Source: Amycolatopsis jiangsuensis (GTDB lineage Bacteria; Actinomycetota; Actinomycetes; Mycobacteriales; Pseudonocardiaceae). From it: DNA of 64,000 nucleotides. Positions 53,446-61,827 of the stretch are shown piece after piece. The stretch is taken from the NCBI RefSeq assembly GCF_014204865.1, contig NZ_JACHMG010000001.1, positions 372,001 through 436,000 on the forward strand, written 5' to 3'. Both the position numbers and the translations under genes were made by a program. The notes beneath the pieces were generated by a model that made no database searches, was not told the DNA's origin, and saw nothing but the letters and a program-made list of their open reading frames with translations. Every line of letters begins with the position of its first letter. The stretch's first letter is position 1.

Positions 53446-54072
53446 ACCGCCGGCCCGGCGGGGGACGGTCCGGGCCTCTTTTCTGTCCACTGTGGACTGA
53501 CTGGGGCCCGGTCGAACGGGTCCCGGTCGCCGGGCGTCCGGACGTTTGGCAGCGGCGGCCGAGGGCTATCCGGAGCCATGGGCCACGACAGGGCTCCGGT
53601 GCTGGACACAGGAGCTGATGGCCGACGCGGTCGGCGCCGGCGAGTCGACATTCTCCACGTGTGGCAGCTCGATGTCCCTCGAGACCGCGATGCTCGGCGA
53701 GCTCCACCGCGACGTGACGTTCGCGGTGGAGCCAGTCCGCGGCCTGGTACCTCCCCGCTCGTGGCACACCTCCGCGATCGCCCGGACGTCCGCACAGGTG
53801 CCGGGTCCCGTCGTCCGCGTGAATGAACTGCGCGACGATCCGGCGGTGGTCGGCGGACGAACTGGCGCGGACGCTCACCGCGCTCGGCGCCGCGGCCGGC
53901 TTCCCGGCGCCGGTGCATCGCCCGGGAAGTCGTCCCCGCCGCAGTCGGTTCCACTGTCCGATGTGGACCAGTCCGTCCGCCCGCGGGTGCGGTCCCGGCA
54001 GCCGTACGCTCGACCCGGCCGGCCGGCGTCACGTCGGCGAGCTTCCCGACGATCCCGAACGGAGAACCCGGT
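53446..54072. other. Gene-poor stretch, no supportable gene
   Basis: This 627-bp region between the peptidase fusion and the dehalogenase has short open frames on both strands but none with convincing start, codon use or recognisable protein. It contains common TCCACTGTGGA-type sequences (around 53490 and 53955) and could be decayed coding DNA. The ribosome site for the next gene (CGGAGAACC) is at its right end. Confidence 0.5.
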
Positions 54073-54960
54073 ATGAGCCTTCCGCTTCCCGCCTCCTTCA
54101 CCCGGCACCAGGTGGCCGCCGACGGCGTCCGGATCCACTGCATGGTCGGCGGGAGCGGTCCGCCGGTACTCCTGCTGCACGGCTATCCGCAGACGCACGC
54201 GATCTGGCATCAGGTCGCGCCGGCGCTGGCCGCCGACCACACTGTCGTGCTCGCGGACCTGCGCGGCTATGGCGACAGCGACAAGCCCGCACCGGGTCCG
54301 GGTGACGCGGAGTACTCGAAGCGGACCATGGCCCGTGACCAGCTGCTGGTGATGGAATCACTCGGCTTCCCGCGCTTCGGCGTCGCCGGGCACGACCGTG
54401 GCGGCCGGGTCGGACACCGGCTCGCCCTCGACGCGCCGGAGGCGGTGTCGGCGCTGGCCGTGCTGGACATCGTGCCGACCCGGTACGCCTTCGCCCACAC
54501 GGACAAGGATTTCGGCCTCGGCTACTACCACTGGTTCTTCCTGGCCGCGGGCAACGGCATCCCGGAGCGGCTGATCGGTGCGGACCCGCAGTTCTGGATC
54601 ACCGCCCGGATGACCGCCCGTCACCACGGCGGGACCGCGTTCGACCCCGCGGCAATGGCCGAGTACGTCCGCTGCTTCTCCGCTCCCGCGGCGATCGCCG
54701 CGTCCTGTTCGGACTACCGCGCCGCGGCCGGCATCGACCTGGTCCACGACGAGGAAGACGCGAGCCGCACCGTGGCCGCGCCTTTGCTGGCCCTGTGGGG
54801 CGAACACAGTTTCGTCGGCCGCAGCTACGACGTGCTCGGCATCTGGCGGGACTACGCCGGCGACGTCCGCGGTCACGCCCTGCCCTGCGATCACTACCTG
54901 CCCGAGGAACAGCCCGAGCTGGTCACCGAGGCGTTGCGCGGGTTCTTCGGCCCGGCGTGA
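54073..54960 (+). CDS. Fluoroacetate/haloacetate dehalogenase-like alpha/beta hydrolase
   Basis: A 295-residue alpha/beta hydrolase carrying every residue known for fluoroacetate dehalogenase: nucleophile D108 and carboxylate-binding R109/R112 in GHDRGGR, D132 in VLDIVP, the halide pocket H153/W154 (YYHWFF) and Y215, and general base H274 in CDHYLPEE. These fall 3-4 residues from the FA1 enzyme numbering (104, 105, 108, 128, 149, 150, 212, 271). HGYPQTH and DLRGYGDSDKP also match. Predicted reaction: haloacetate plus water to glycolate plus halide. Close relatives can be epoxide hydrolases, but those lack the H-W-Y pocket. No transporter is adjacent. Confidence 0.85.
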   Translation: MSLPLPASFTRHQVAADGVRIHCMVGGSGPPVLLLHGYPQTHAIWHQVAPALAADHTVVLADLRGYGDSDKPAPGPGDAEYSKRTMARDQLLVMESLGFPRFGVAGHDRGGRVGHRLALDAPEAVSALAVLDIVPTRYAFAHTDKDFGLGYYHWFFLAAGNGIPERLIGADPQFWITARMTARHHGGTAFDPAAMAEYVRCFSAPAAIAASCSDYRAAAGIDLVHDEEDASRTVAAPLLALWGEHSFVGRSYDVLGIWRDYAGDVRGHALPCDHYLPEEQPELVTEALRGFFGPA

Positions 54961-55000
54961 CCCGGCCACGCGTCTGCCGCGAAACGAGGGCGGAGCGGGC

Positions 55001-55669
55001 TCAGCGCGCGTGCCGGCCGAGCAACCCGTTCACGATGAGGTCCGCTAGGTCGCGTGCGGCGCACTCCTGGGATTCGCGCGTGACGGGTTGTTTGCGGCCG
55101 AGCCGGCGTGCGAGGGGTAGCTGGACGAGTGCGGTGACCGGGCTGAACACGGCGAAGAAGAGTACGTCGATGGGGACGGTCGGCAGCGCTCCGGCGGCCA
55201 TGAGCCGTTCGATGGCCGGGATCAGCGGCCCGAGCGTCGGGTGCAGGTACTGCGTGTAGAGGTAGTCGAGCCGTTCGGATTCGCGGCCGAATTCGTCGGC
55301 GAGGAGCCGGGCGAGCAGTGGTGCTTCGACGGCGGCTTGGTAGAAGTGGGTGATGACGGCGTGGACTCGCTCGGCGTCGCCGAGGTCGGCTTCGAGGAGT
55401 CGCTGACGTTCCTTCTGGTCGTGTTCGAGCAGGGAGTCCACGATGGCTCGCCAGAAGTGGGCCTTGGAGCCGTAGCGGTCGTTGATGAAGTTGTGGCTGA
55501 CACCGAGGCGTTTCGCGAGTTCCCTGGCGGAGGTCCGGTCGTAGCCGAGTTCGGCGAACGCTTCCATCCCGCGCCGGAGGACTTCGGCTTCGGTGGGAAC
55601 CGGACGTGCGTCCGTGCCGGGACGTCCCGGCCGTCGTACCGCGCCCGCCACCGGTTCCCCTGTCGCCAT
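55001..55669 (-). CDS. TetR-family regulator
   Basis: A 222-residue regulator with helix-turn-helix TSARELAKRLGVSHNFINDRYGSK at about 45-70 and a helical ligand domain with PVTALVQLPLARRL. ATG 55669 was chosen; upstream in-frame codons reach 55735 but would read through the promoter. It is divergent from an SDR gene with a 16-bp palindrome in between, so it probably represses that gene and itself. Confidence 0.88.
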   Translation of the reverse strand: MATGEPVAGAVRRPGRPGTDARPVPTEAEVLRRGMEAFAELGYDRTSARELAKRLGVSHNFINDRYGSKAHFWRAIVDSLLEHDQKERQRLLEADLGDAERVHAVITHFYQAAVEAPLLARLLADEFGRESERLDYLYTQYLHPTLGPLIPAIERLMAAGALPTVPIDVLFFAVFSPVTALVQLPLARRLGRKQPVTRESQECAARDLADLIVNGLLGRHAR

Positions 55670-55739
55670 GCGTGCGTCCTTCCCGTGCCGGTGTCCCCAC
55701 CTGGGTGACAGAACTTGACACCGGTGAGAATACACTTAA

Positions 55740-55755
55740 TCTGACAGTTGTCAGA
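55740..55755. promoter_or_regulatory. TetR operator (predicted)
   Basis: Palindrome TCTGACA-GT-TGTCAGA in the divergent TetR/SDR spacer, 56 bp before the SDR ATG. Confidence 0.65.
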
Positions 55756-55810
55756 TCGCATCCGGCGGAGCTGTCCGGACCGGCGCAGGAATCCAGCGGG
55801 AGGAACAAGA

Positions 55811-56755
55811 ATGCCGAAGACCACGCCGGACATCCGGGTCCCCGATCTCACGGGCAAGCTCGCGGTGGTCACCGGTGCCAGTGATGGTGTCGGGCTGGGA
55901 TTGGCGACCCGGCTCGCCGGTGCGGGGGCAGAGGTGGTGATGCCGGTCCGCAACCCGCGCAAGGGTGAAGTCGCGATCGCCAAGATCCGCGGTGCGCATC
56001 CTGATGCCCGGCTGTCGTTGCGTGATCTGGATCTGTCGTCGTTGGCGTCGGTGGCCGCGGTCGCCGATCAGCTGGTCGGGGAGGGGCGGGCGATCCATCT
56101 CCTGGTGAACAACGCGGGGGTGATGACGCCGCCGGACCGGCAGACCACGAAGGACGGCTTCGAGCTGCAGTTCGGGACGAACCATCTCGGGCACGTCGCG
56201 TTGGTGGCCCGGCTGCTTCCGTTGCTGCGTGCGGGCAAGGCGCGGGTCACCTCGCAGATCAGCGTCGCGGCGAACCAGCACTCGGTCAACTGGGACGACC
56301 TGCAGTGGGAGCGCCGGTACAACGGAAACCAGGCCTACAGCCAGTCGAAGATCGCCTTCGGGCTGTTCGGTCTGGAGCTCGACCGGCGCAGCCGGGAGGG
56401 CGGCTGGGGGATCACGAGCAATCTGTCCCATCCCGGGGTGTCGCCGACGAACCTGCTCGCCGCGCGTCCGGAGGTCGGTCGCGACCGCGCCACGGTGAAG
56501 GCCCGCTTCATCCGGGCGTTGTCCGCGCGTGGCATCTTGTTCGGGAAGGTCGAGACGGCGTTGCTGCCCGCGCTCTACGCGGCGACCTCACCCAGCGCCG
56601 AAGGCGGTCGTCTCTACGGCCCCGACGGTTTCCAGCACCTCGCCGGCGCGCCGGCCGAACAGAAGCTGTACTCGCGCCTGCGCAGCGCGGACGACGCCCG
56701 CCGCATCTGGAAAGTCTCCGAGGAGCTGATCGACTTCCCGCTGTCGGCCGGGTGA
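55811..56755 (+). CDS. Retinol-dehydrogenase-like SDR
   Basis: A 314-residue classical SDR with cofactor motif [27 protein letters not shown] and catalytic Y-x-x-x-K in YSQSK. The subgroup oxidises or reduces lipophilic alcohols and ketones. GGAGGAAC lies upstream of the ATG at 55811. Control by the divergent TetR is likely through the palindrome at 55740-55755. Confidence 0.9.
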   Translation: MPKTTPDIRVPDLTGKLAVVTGASDGVGLGLATRLAGAGAEVVMPVRNPRKGEVAIAKIRGAHPDARLSLRDLDLSSLASVAAVADQLVGEGRAIHLLVNNAGVMTPPDRQTTKDGFELQFGTNHLGHVALVARLLPLLRAGKARVTSQISVAANQHSVNWDDLQWERRYNGNQAYSQSKIAFGLFGLELDRRSREGGWGITSNLSHPGVSPTNLLAARPEVGRDRATVKARFIRALSARGILFGKVETALLPALYAATSPSAEGGRLYGPDGFQHLAGAPAEQKLYSRLRSADDARRIWKVSEELIDFPLSAG

Positions 56756-56812
56756 GCACGCTCGCCGATTCCTTGTCTCGCAACCACTTCCGGGAACGGT
56801 GGCCGTGGGCGG

Positions 56813-57079
56813 TCAGTCCCGCCTTCGCCTGCCGAAGACCAGCCGGTACCCGGTGAGGATGACCAGCGCGCCGAGGATCGCCAGGCCCCAGGTGCGCAGG
56901 TCGAAGAACGTGCCGAGGTCGGTGTGGAAGAGCGTCTTGCCGATCCAGCCGCCGACGAAGGCACCGCCGATCCCGAGCAGGATGGTGATGATGCAGCCGC
57001 CGGGATCCTTGCCCGGCATGAGCATCTTCGCGATCACCCCGGCGATCAAGCCCAGCACGATCCACCCGACAACGCCCAC
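56813..57079 (-). CDS. GlsB/YeaQ/YmgE-family small membrane protein
   Basis: An 88-residue protein with three hydrophobic segments and the transglycosylase-associated-protein pattern (IVLGLIAGVIAKMLMPGKDPGG, then LGIGGAFVGGWIG). These small proteins are induced by stress; their biochemical role is not established. GTG at 57079 has AGAGGA 6 nt upstream. Convergent with the SDR gene. Confidence 0.9.
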   Translation of the reverse strand: MGVVGWIVLGLIAGVIAKMLMPGKDPGGCIITILLGIGGAFVGGWIGKTLFHTDLGTFFDLRTWGLAILGALVILTGYRLVFGRRRRD

Positions 57080-57139
57080 GACTGTCCTCTCGTTCGCCTG
57101 CTGCGTGCGCGCCCAGGATGGCATGCACCGGCCGCGGGC

Positions 57140-58090
57140 CACCCGCCGGAGGGGCGCAAGCTGCCGCGGACGCGGTATGCGTTCGTGGTGGAGCGCGGCG
57201 TCCCGGCGCCGAGCCGCGACGGGATCACGCTGCTCACCGACCACTACCAGCCGACCGGAACGCTGGGGGCACCGCGCTGATCCGCACGCCGTACGGGCGT
57301 GGGCTGCCGATCAACGCCGAAGCCCGGGTGTTCGCCGGACGGGGCTACCAGGTGGTGCAGAGCTGCCGCGGCACCTCGGGTTCCGGTGGTCAGCTTCGGG
57401 CGTTGGTCATGGAGACAAAGGCCGCCGACGCGCTGGACATCGCCGGCTGGGTACGCGGACATGCGTGGTTCGACGGGTGACTGGCCACTTACGGTGCGTC
57501 CGACGTCGGCGCGACGCAGTGTGCACTGCGGGAGCACCCCGGACCGGACGACCCGTTCTGGGAACCCCGGCAGGCGAACGCCGCACTGGACACGGACGAG
57601 GTGCCGATCAGGCTGGTGGGTGGCTGGCAGGATCTCATGCTGTGGCAGACCCTGCGCCAGTACGAGGTCCTGCCCGGGCGCGACCTCGAAGCTCGCCCGG
57701 ACGTGCTGACCTTCACCACCTCGCCGCTACGGAAGCACTCGAGATCATCGGCATGCCCGTGGTGGAACTGGACCACAGTCGCGGAAACCGGCACGCGGAT
57801 CTCTTCGCGCGGCTCTGCGACGTCGACGAGAACGCCTGCTCCGCACCTTCTCCGAGACGCTGGTCCGTCTCGGCCCGGCAAACGCCGAGGACGGCCTGGT
57901 ATGGCTGTCACTGGACTCCTGCGCACACCGGCTGCCCGCAGGCCACCGGCTGCGCCTGCAGGTGTCCGGTGGCTCGCACCCGTGCTGCCTACGCAACTCG
58001 GGGCGCACTGCCCGGCACGGAGACCGAACTCCGGCCCTGCCGGGACACCATCCCGCATCCCGGCTGATCCTCCCGATGAGTCCACAGTAG
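57140..58090 (+). pseudogene. Decayed CocE/NonD-family hydrolase (X-Pro dipeptidyl-peptidase type)
   Basis: Between the small membrane protein and the GH5 gene, broken frames add up to a CocE-type hydrolase. ERGVPAPSRDGITLLTDHYQPT opens it; after a frameshift, ALIRTPYGRG, ARVFAGRGYQVVQSCRG and VRGHAWFDG lead to an in-frame TGA (57478-57480). The same frame resumes with LATYGASDVGATQCAL, the nucleophile elbow region with the usual Tyr changed to Asp. Then VPIRLVGGWQDLMLWQTLRQY, and after further shifts VVELDHSRGNRHADLFARLCDVDE and HPASRLILPMSP-stop. About 950 bp remain of an expected ~1600. Confidence 0.75.
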
Positions 58091-58126
58091 AGGGTCCACC
58101 GCCCTGGAGTGGCCCGGTCGCGGGAA

Positions 58127-59980
58127 TCACGCACGGCAGAGCAGTGCGTCCGGCGTCCCGAGCGACCCGGCGCGTCGGGTGTATGCCACGCCCGCGACGG
58201 ATTCTCCGGGTGCGCACTGTCCTTTGTAGCGTCCCGAGGCGAAGTCGCCGCCCGGGTCGTCCGGCGGACGGTTGTCGTCGCGGTCGAACCACACCGTACG
58301 ATCGGTGTGGCCGAGGGGAGTGTCCGAGCGGCCGCACAGGACGGCCGAGAACGCCGCGCCCCGCACGCTGTAGCCGACCACCGCGTGCTCCGGCGGGCAT
58401 TGGACCTTCGTGTAGCCGCTCGCCCAGTCGTGATCCACATACGTTTCGTCGTGCACGGCGGTGTAGTCGGCCGGCAGCGGGAGAGTTCCGGTGCACAGGC
58501 CGCGGTTGCCGGTGTGGGCCAGGCCGGCGAGGCGCTGGCCGTCGGGGCAGGTCGCCTTGCGGGCGCCGGAGTCCCAGTCCGGTTTCGCGCGGACCGCGAG
58601 CGAGGCCGGGAAGTCGGCGTGGTCGAGGGTGAGCATGGACCAGTGCTCGGCCGGCGGAATTCGGCCGGTGCGGGACGGGGCGTTCACCAGACGGCGCCAC
58701 GCGGGGCCGCGCCAGTCGGTGCCGTCGAGGATGTCGATGCGGGAGCCGTCGGTGTCCCACGCGAGCAACGCCCAGCCGTCTCCCTTGCCGCCGCTCTGGA
58801 AGCCGACCGCGGGCCAGTAGGCGAAATCCGTGTCGGTTTCGGCGAGGTAGTCCGCGAAGTTCTCGAACCACGCGCGCGAGGCCGCGTCGGTGGTGCCCCG
58901 GCCCTCCCCGAACTCGCTGATCCACAGTGGAGCGGTGTAGTGCTTGCCGGTTTCCGCCGAGACGAAGAACGCCTGCCGGTACAGGACATCGCGCAGCTCC
59001 TGCGGCGACAGGTCGCGGTAACGCGGATCGTGCGTCTCGCCGACGCCGGTCGCGCCGGAGTGGTTCGGGCCGGTGTAGCCGTAGAAGTGCGCGGAGTAGA
59101 CCAGCTTTCCCGATTCGACCAGGGTGTGCGACAGCGTGCGCGCCGGTTCGAGCGTCGGCCGGCCGTGCGGCAGCCCGTCCACGGGCAGCCCGGTCCAGTT
59201 GATGCCCTCCACGATGATCAGCAGATCGGGATTCGCCTCGGCCAGGATGCGGTCGGCCACCTGCTGGCTAGCGCGCTGCCAGTCGGCGCCGTTTCCGGTG
59301 CCCCAGCCGGGATCCTCGAGTGCGTTGCGGCGGACCTCGTTGTACAGGTCCGCACCCACGACCCGCTTGTTCGAGGCGTAGCGGCGGGCCATGAACAGCC
59401 AGTCGTCCTGCCACTGCTGTTCGGTCTGCGCGGTATCCCACCGTTCGTTGCCGTCGAGCCCGCAGCACCAGCGCGAGGTCGTGGTGTGGTTGTTGAGGAT
59501 CACCGCGAAACCGCGCGCGGTCAGCCGGTCCACGACCCGGTCGTAGACCTCCAGCGGCGTCAGGCCGTGCAGCTGCGGGTTGGCGGGCAGGTCGGGCACC
59601 GGAGCCGGGTCGTGGATCATCGCGTTGGAGAACTGCAGACGCACGCTGTTGAGGCCGAGTTCGGCCAGCCCGTCGAGCACCGTGTCGATCGGGACCCGGT
59701 CCAGGCCCAGCGGAGTCTGGTAGGCCTGCTCACCCGCGTGGTGGTTCGCCGGATCGGCCACGTCGCCGGAACCGTTCCACGTTCCGCTCGCGCCGTGCCA
59801 GTTGGCGGACTTCAGCTTGAACCGGCTGCCGGTGGCGTCGACGACGTAACGGCCGCGGGTGCTGAGTGGTCCGGTCCAGCCGGCCGGATCGGCGGTGGCG
59901 GAGGCCTCCGCCACCGCGGGAAGCGGAGCGACGACGCCGATGGCCACGAGGACGGTGAACAACGCACCCAGGATCCGCAC
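58127..59980 (-). CDS. Secreted GH5-like glycosidase with C-terminal cysteine-rich domain
   Basis: A 617-residue exported beta-glycanase-type enzyme. Signal peptide from the GTG start (VRILGALFTVLVAIG, AVAEA region), then a GH5-type barrel (about 50-400) with acid/base Glu in VGADLYNEV, LVYSAHFYGYTG and nucleophile Glu in PLWISEFGEG. The C-terminal part (about 480-617) has four spaced cysteines and repeated CPPEHAVVGYSV / CAPGESVAGVAYT motifs, possibly a carbohydrate-binding domain. Cellulose or a beta-mannan/glucan is the likely substrate class. The start GTG 59980 has TACTGT just upstream, suggesting a leaderless transcript. Confidence 0.85.
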   Translation of the reverse strand: MRILGALFTVLVAIGVVAPLPAVAEASATADPAGWTGPLSTRGRYVVDATGSRFKLKSANWHGASGTWNGSGDVADPANHHAGEQAYQTPLGLDRVPIDTVLDGLAELGLNSVRLQFSNAMIHDPAPVPDLPANPQLHGLTPLEVYDRVVDRLTARGFAVILNNHTTTSRWCCGLDGNERWDTAQTEQQWQDDWLFMARRYASNKRVVGADLYNEVRRNALEDPGWGTGNGADWQRASQQVADRILAEANPDLLIIVEGINWTGLPVDGLPHGRPTLEPARTLSHTLVESGKLVYSAHFYGYTGPNHSGATGVGETHDPRYRDLSPQELRDVLYRQAFFVSAETGKHYTAPLWISEFGEGRGTTDAASRAWFENFADYLAETDTDFAYWPAVGFQSGGKGDGWALLAWDTDGSRIDILDGTDWRGPAWRRLVNAPSRTGRIPPAEHWSMLTLDHADFPASLAVRAKPDWDSGARKATCPDGQRLAGLAHTGNRGLCTGTLPLPADYTAVHDETYVDHDWASGYTKVQCPPEHAVVGYSVRGAAFSAVLCGRSDTPLGHTDRTVWFDRDDNRPPDDPGGDFASGRYKGQCAPGESVAGVAYTRRAGSLGTPDALLCRA

Positions 59981-60146
59981 GCACAGACAGTAGCCAACCG
60001 GACCCCGAGCGCCCACCGGCCGAAAGTCGGGTCAGTGCGCTGCACGGACGGGCTTTCGGGATCGCAGGTCACCGCCGCCCTGCCCTCGCCATGGCTCGGT
60101 CGCACCATTGCGGACCGCGCGCCGCCGCTATACCGTGAGACGGAAC

Positions 60147-60160
60147 TAGAACAGGTTATA
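60147..60160. promoter_or_regulatory. KstR-like motif upstream of the GMC gene
   Basis: TAGAACAGGTTATA fits the TnnAACnnGTTnnA pattern of mycobacterial KstR sites (steroid/cholesterol regulon), 31 bp before the ATG. A related TetR could bind it; identity is unproven. Confidence 0.4.
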
Positions 60161-60191
60161 GTCTGTGGCGGCGGCCGGGCGAGGAGCGGAC

Positions 60192-61820
60192 ATGGCGAAA
60201 AGGGCGGCGCGTGGGGTCGAGGCCGACTACGTGGTCGTCGGGTCGGGCAGTTCGGGGGCGACGGTCGCCGGACGCCTGGCGGAGTCCGGGGCCAGCGTAA
60301 TCGTGCTCGAAGCCGGGAAGAGTGACGAGCAGCTGCTGGTGCGCAAGCCCGGGCTGGTCGCTCCGATGCACGCGGTGCCGCAGGTGAAGCAGATCGTCGA
60401 CTGGGGATACTACTCCGTCGAACAGAAACATGTTCTCGATCGTCGGATGCCGGTGCCGCGGGGCAAGGTCGTCGGCGGATCCAGCTCCGTCAACGGCATG
60501 GTCTACGTCCGCGGCAACCGGGCCAACTACGATTCCTGGGCCGCGCAGGGCAATACCGGCTGGGACGCGGAAAGCGTCAACACCGCCTACAAGCGGATGG
60601 AAGACTTCGAGGACGGCGAAAGCGCGTTCCGCGGCGCGGGCGGCCCGATCCGCATCACCCGCAACAAGATCCCGCAGGAAGGCACCCTGCAGTTCCTCGA
60701 CGCGACCTCCGGCGCGCTCGGCTGCGAGATCCTCGGCGACTACAACGCCGCGTCGCAGGAGGGCGTCAGCCGGATGCAGCAGAACGCCGCCGAAGGCCTG
60801 CGCTACAGCGCTTCCCGCGGCTACCTCCACCACCTCGCGCCCGGCACGCTCGAACTGCAATCCCGCGTGTTGGCCGAGAAAGTGGTCTTCGAGAACGGCC
60901 GCGCGGCCGGTGTCCGGGTACTCGACGCCGACGGCACCCGGCGCACCGTCCGGGCCGGCAAGGAGGTCATCCTCTCCGCCGGGTTCGTCGGCTCCGCGCA
61001 GCTGCTCATGCTCTCCGGGATCGGGCACGCCGAGCACCTGAGGGAGCACGGCATCGACGTGCTCGCGGACCTGCCGGTCGGCGACAACCTGCACGACCAC
61101 ATGTTCCACGCGCTGACCTTCCGCGTGTCCTCCTGCCGCAACAAGGGCACCGCACCGTACTTCGCGCGCGGCCTGGCCAGGGAGCTGCTGCGGCCCGGCA
61201 CCACCTTCCTCGCGAACTCGGTGTTCGAGGCGGTCGCGTTCCTGCGGACCTCGCAGGCCGAGGCGGTTCCCGACCTGCAGCTGCATCTGCTGCCCTGGGC
61301 CTACGTCTCGCCCAACCAGGACGCGCCGATCCGGCACGCGGTCGACAAACGTCCCGCGCTCACCGTGCTGAGCACGATGATCTATCCGAAGAGCCGGGGC
61401 ACCCTGCGGCTCTCCTCGGCCGATCCGGCCGCGACGCCGCTGATCGACCCGCAGTACCTGGCCGACCCGGCCGACCTCGAGGTGCTCGCCGAGGGGTCGG
61501 AGATGGTGCGCGAGATCTTCGCGTCGAAGGCGTTCAAGGGGTCGGTCAAGGAGGAACTGCACCCGGGCGCCGGGCTGCGCGGCCAGGAGCTGCGGGACGC
61601 GATCCTGAACCGCGCGACTTCGGTCTACCACGGCGTCGGCACCTGCCGGATGGGTGTCGACGAGCTGGCGGTCGTCGGCCCCGACCTCAGGGTCCGCGGG
61701 GTCGAGGGGTTGCGGGTCTGCGACGCCTCGATCATGCCGTCGATCACCGGCGGCAACACCAACGCACCCGCCATCATGATCGGGGAGAGGGGCGCACAGC
61801 TCGTCCTCTCCGGGAAGTGA
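60192..61820 (+). CDS. GMC-family oxidoreductase (alcohol/choline/sterol type)
   Basis: A 542-residue FAD enzyme: ADP-binding motif VVGSGSSGATVAGRLAE, GMC signature 1 in GKVVGGSSSVNGMVYVRG, GSAQLLMLSGIG (signature 2), and the C-terminal His/Asn active-site region VYHGVGTCRMG...GGNTNAPA. Relatives oxidise primary or secondary alcohols; ChoD-type proteins of mycobacteria belong to this branch. GAGGAGCG precedes the ATG. It is followed 7 bp later by an aldehyde dehydrogenase, giving an alcohol-to-acid module. Substrate inferred only as a hydrophobic alcohol. Confidence 0.9.
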   Translation: MAKRAARGVEADYVVVGSGSSGATVAGRLAESGASVIVLEAGKSDEQLLVRKPGLVAPMHAVPQVKQIVDWGYYSVEQKHVLDRRMPVPRGKVVGGSSSVNGMVYVRGNRANYDSWAAQGNTGWDAESVNTAYKRMEDFEDGESAFRGAGGPIRITRNKIPQEGTLQFLDATSGALGCEILGDYNAASQEGVSRMQQNAAEGLRYSASRGYLHHLAPGTLELQSRVLAEKVVFENGRAAGVRVLDADGTRRTVRAGKEVILSAGFVGSAQLLMLSGIGHAEHLREHGIDVLADLPVGDNLHDHMFHALTFRVSSCRNKGTAPYFARGLARELLRPGTTFLANSVFEAVAFLRTSQAEAVPDLQLHLLPWAYVSPNQDAPIRHAVDKRPALTVLSTMIYPKSRGTLRLSSADPAATPLIDPQYLADPADLEVLAEGSEMVREIFASKAFKGSVKEELHPGAGLRGQELRDAILNRATSVYHGVGTCRMGVDELAVVGPDLRVRGVEGLRVCDASIMPSITGGNTNAPAIMIGERGAQLVLSGK

Positions 61821-61827
61821 GCCGGAC

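Noticed and set aside
58109..60325. A 738-codon open frame on the + strand antisense to the GH5 gene
   Set aside because: It mirrors the GC-rich third positions of the minus-strand gene, has arginine/valine-rich composition and no recognisable domain, and would collide with the start of the GMC gene.
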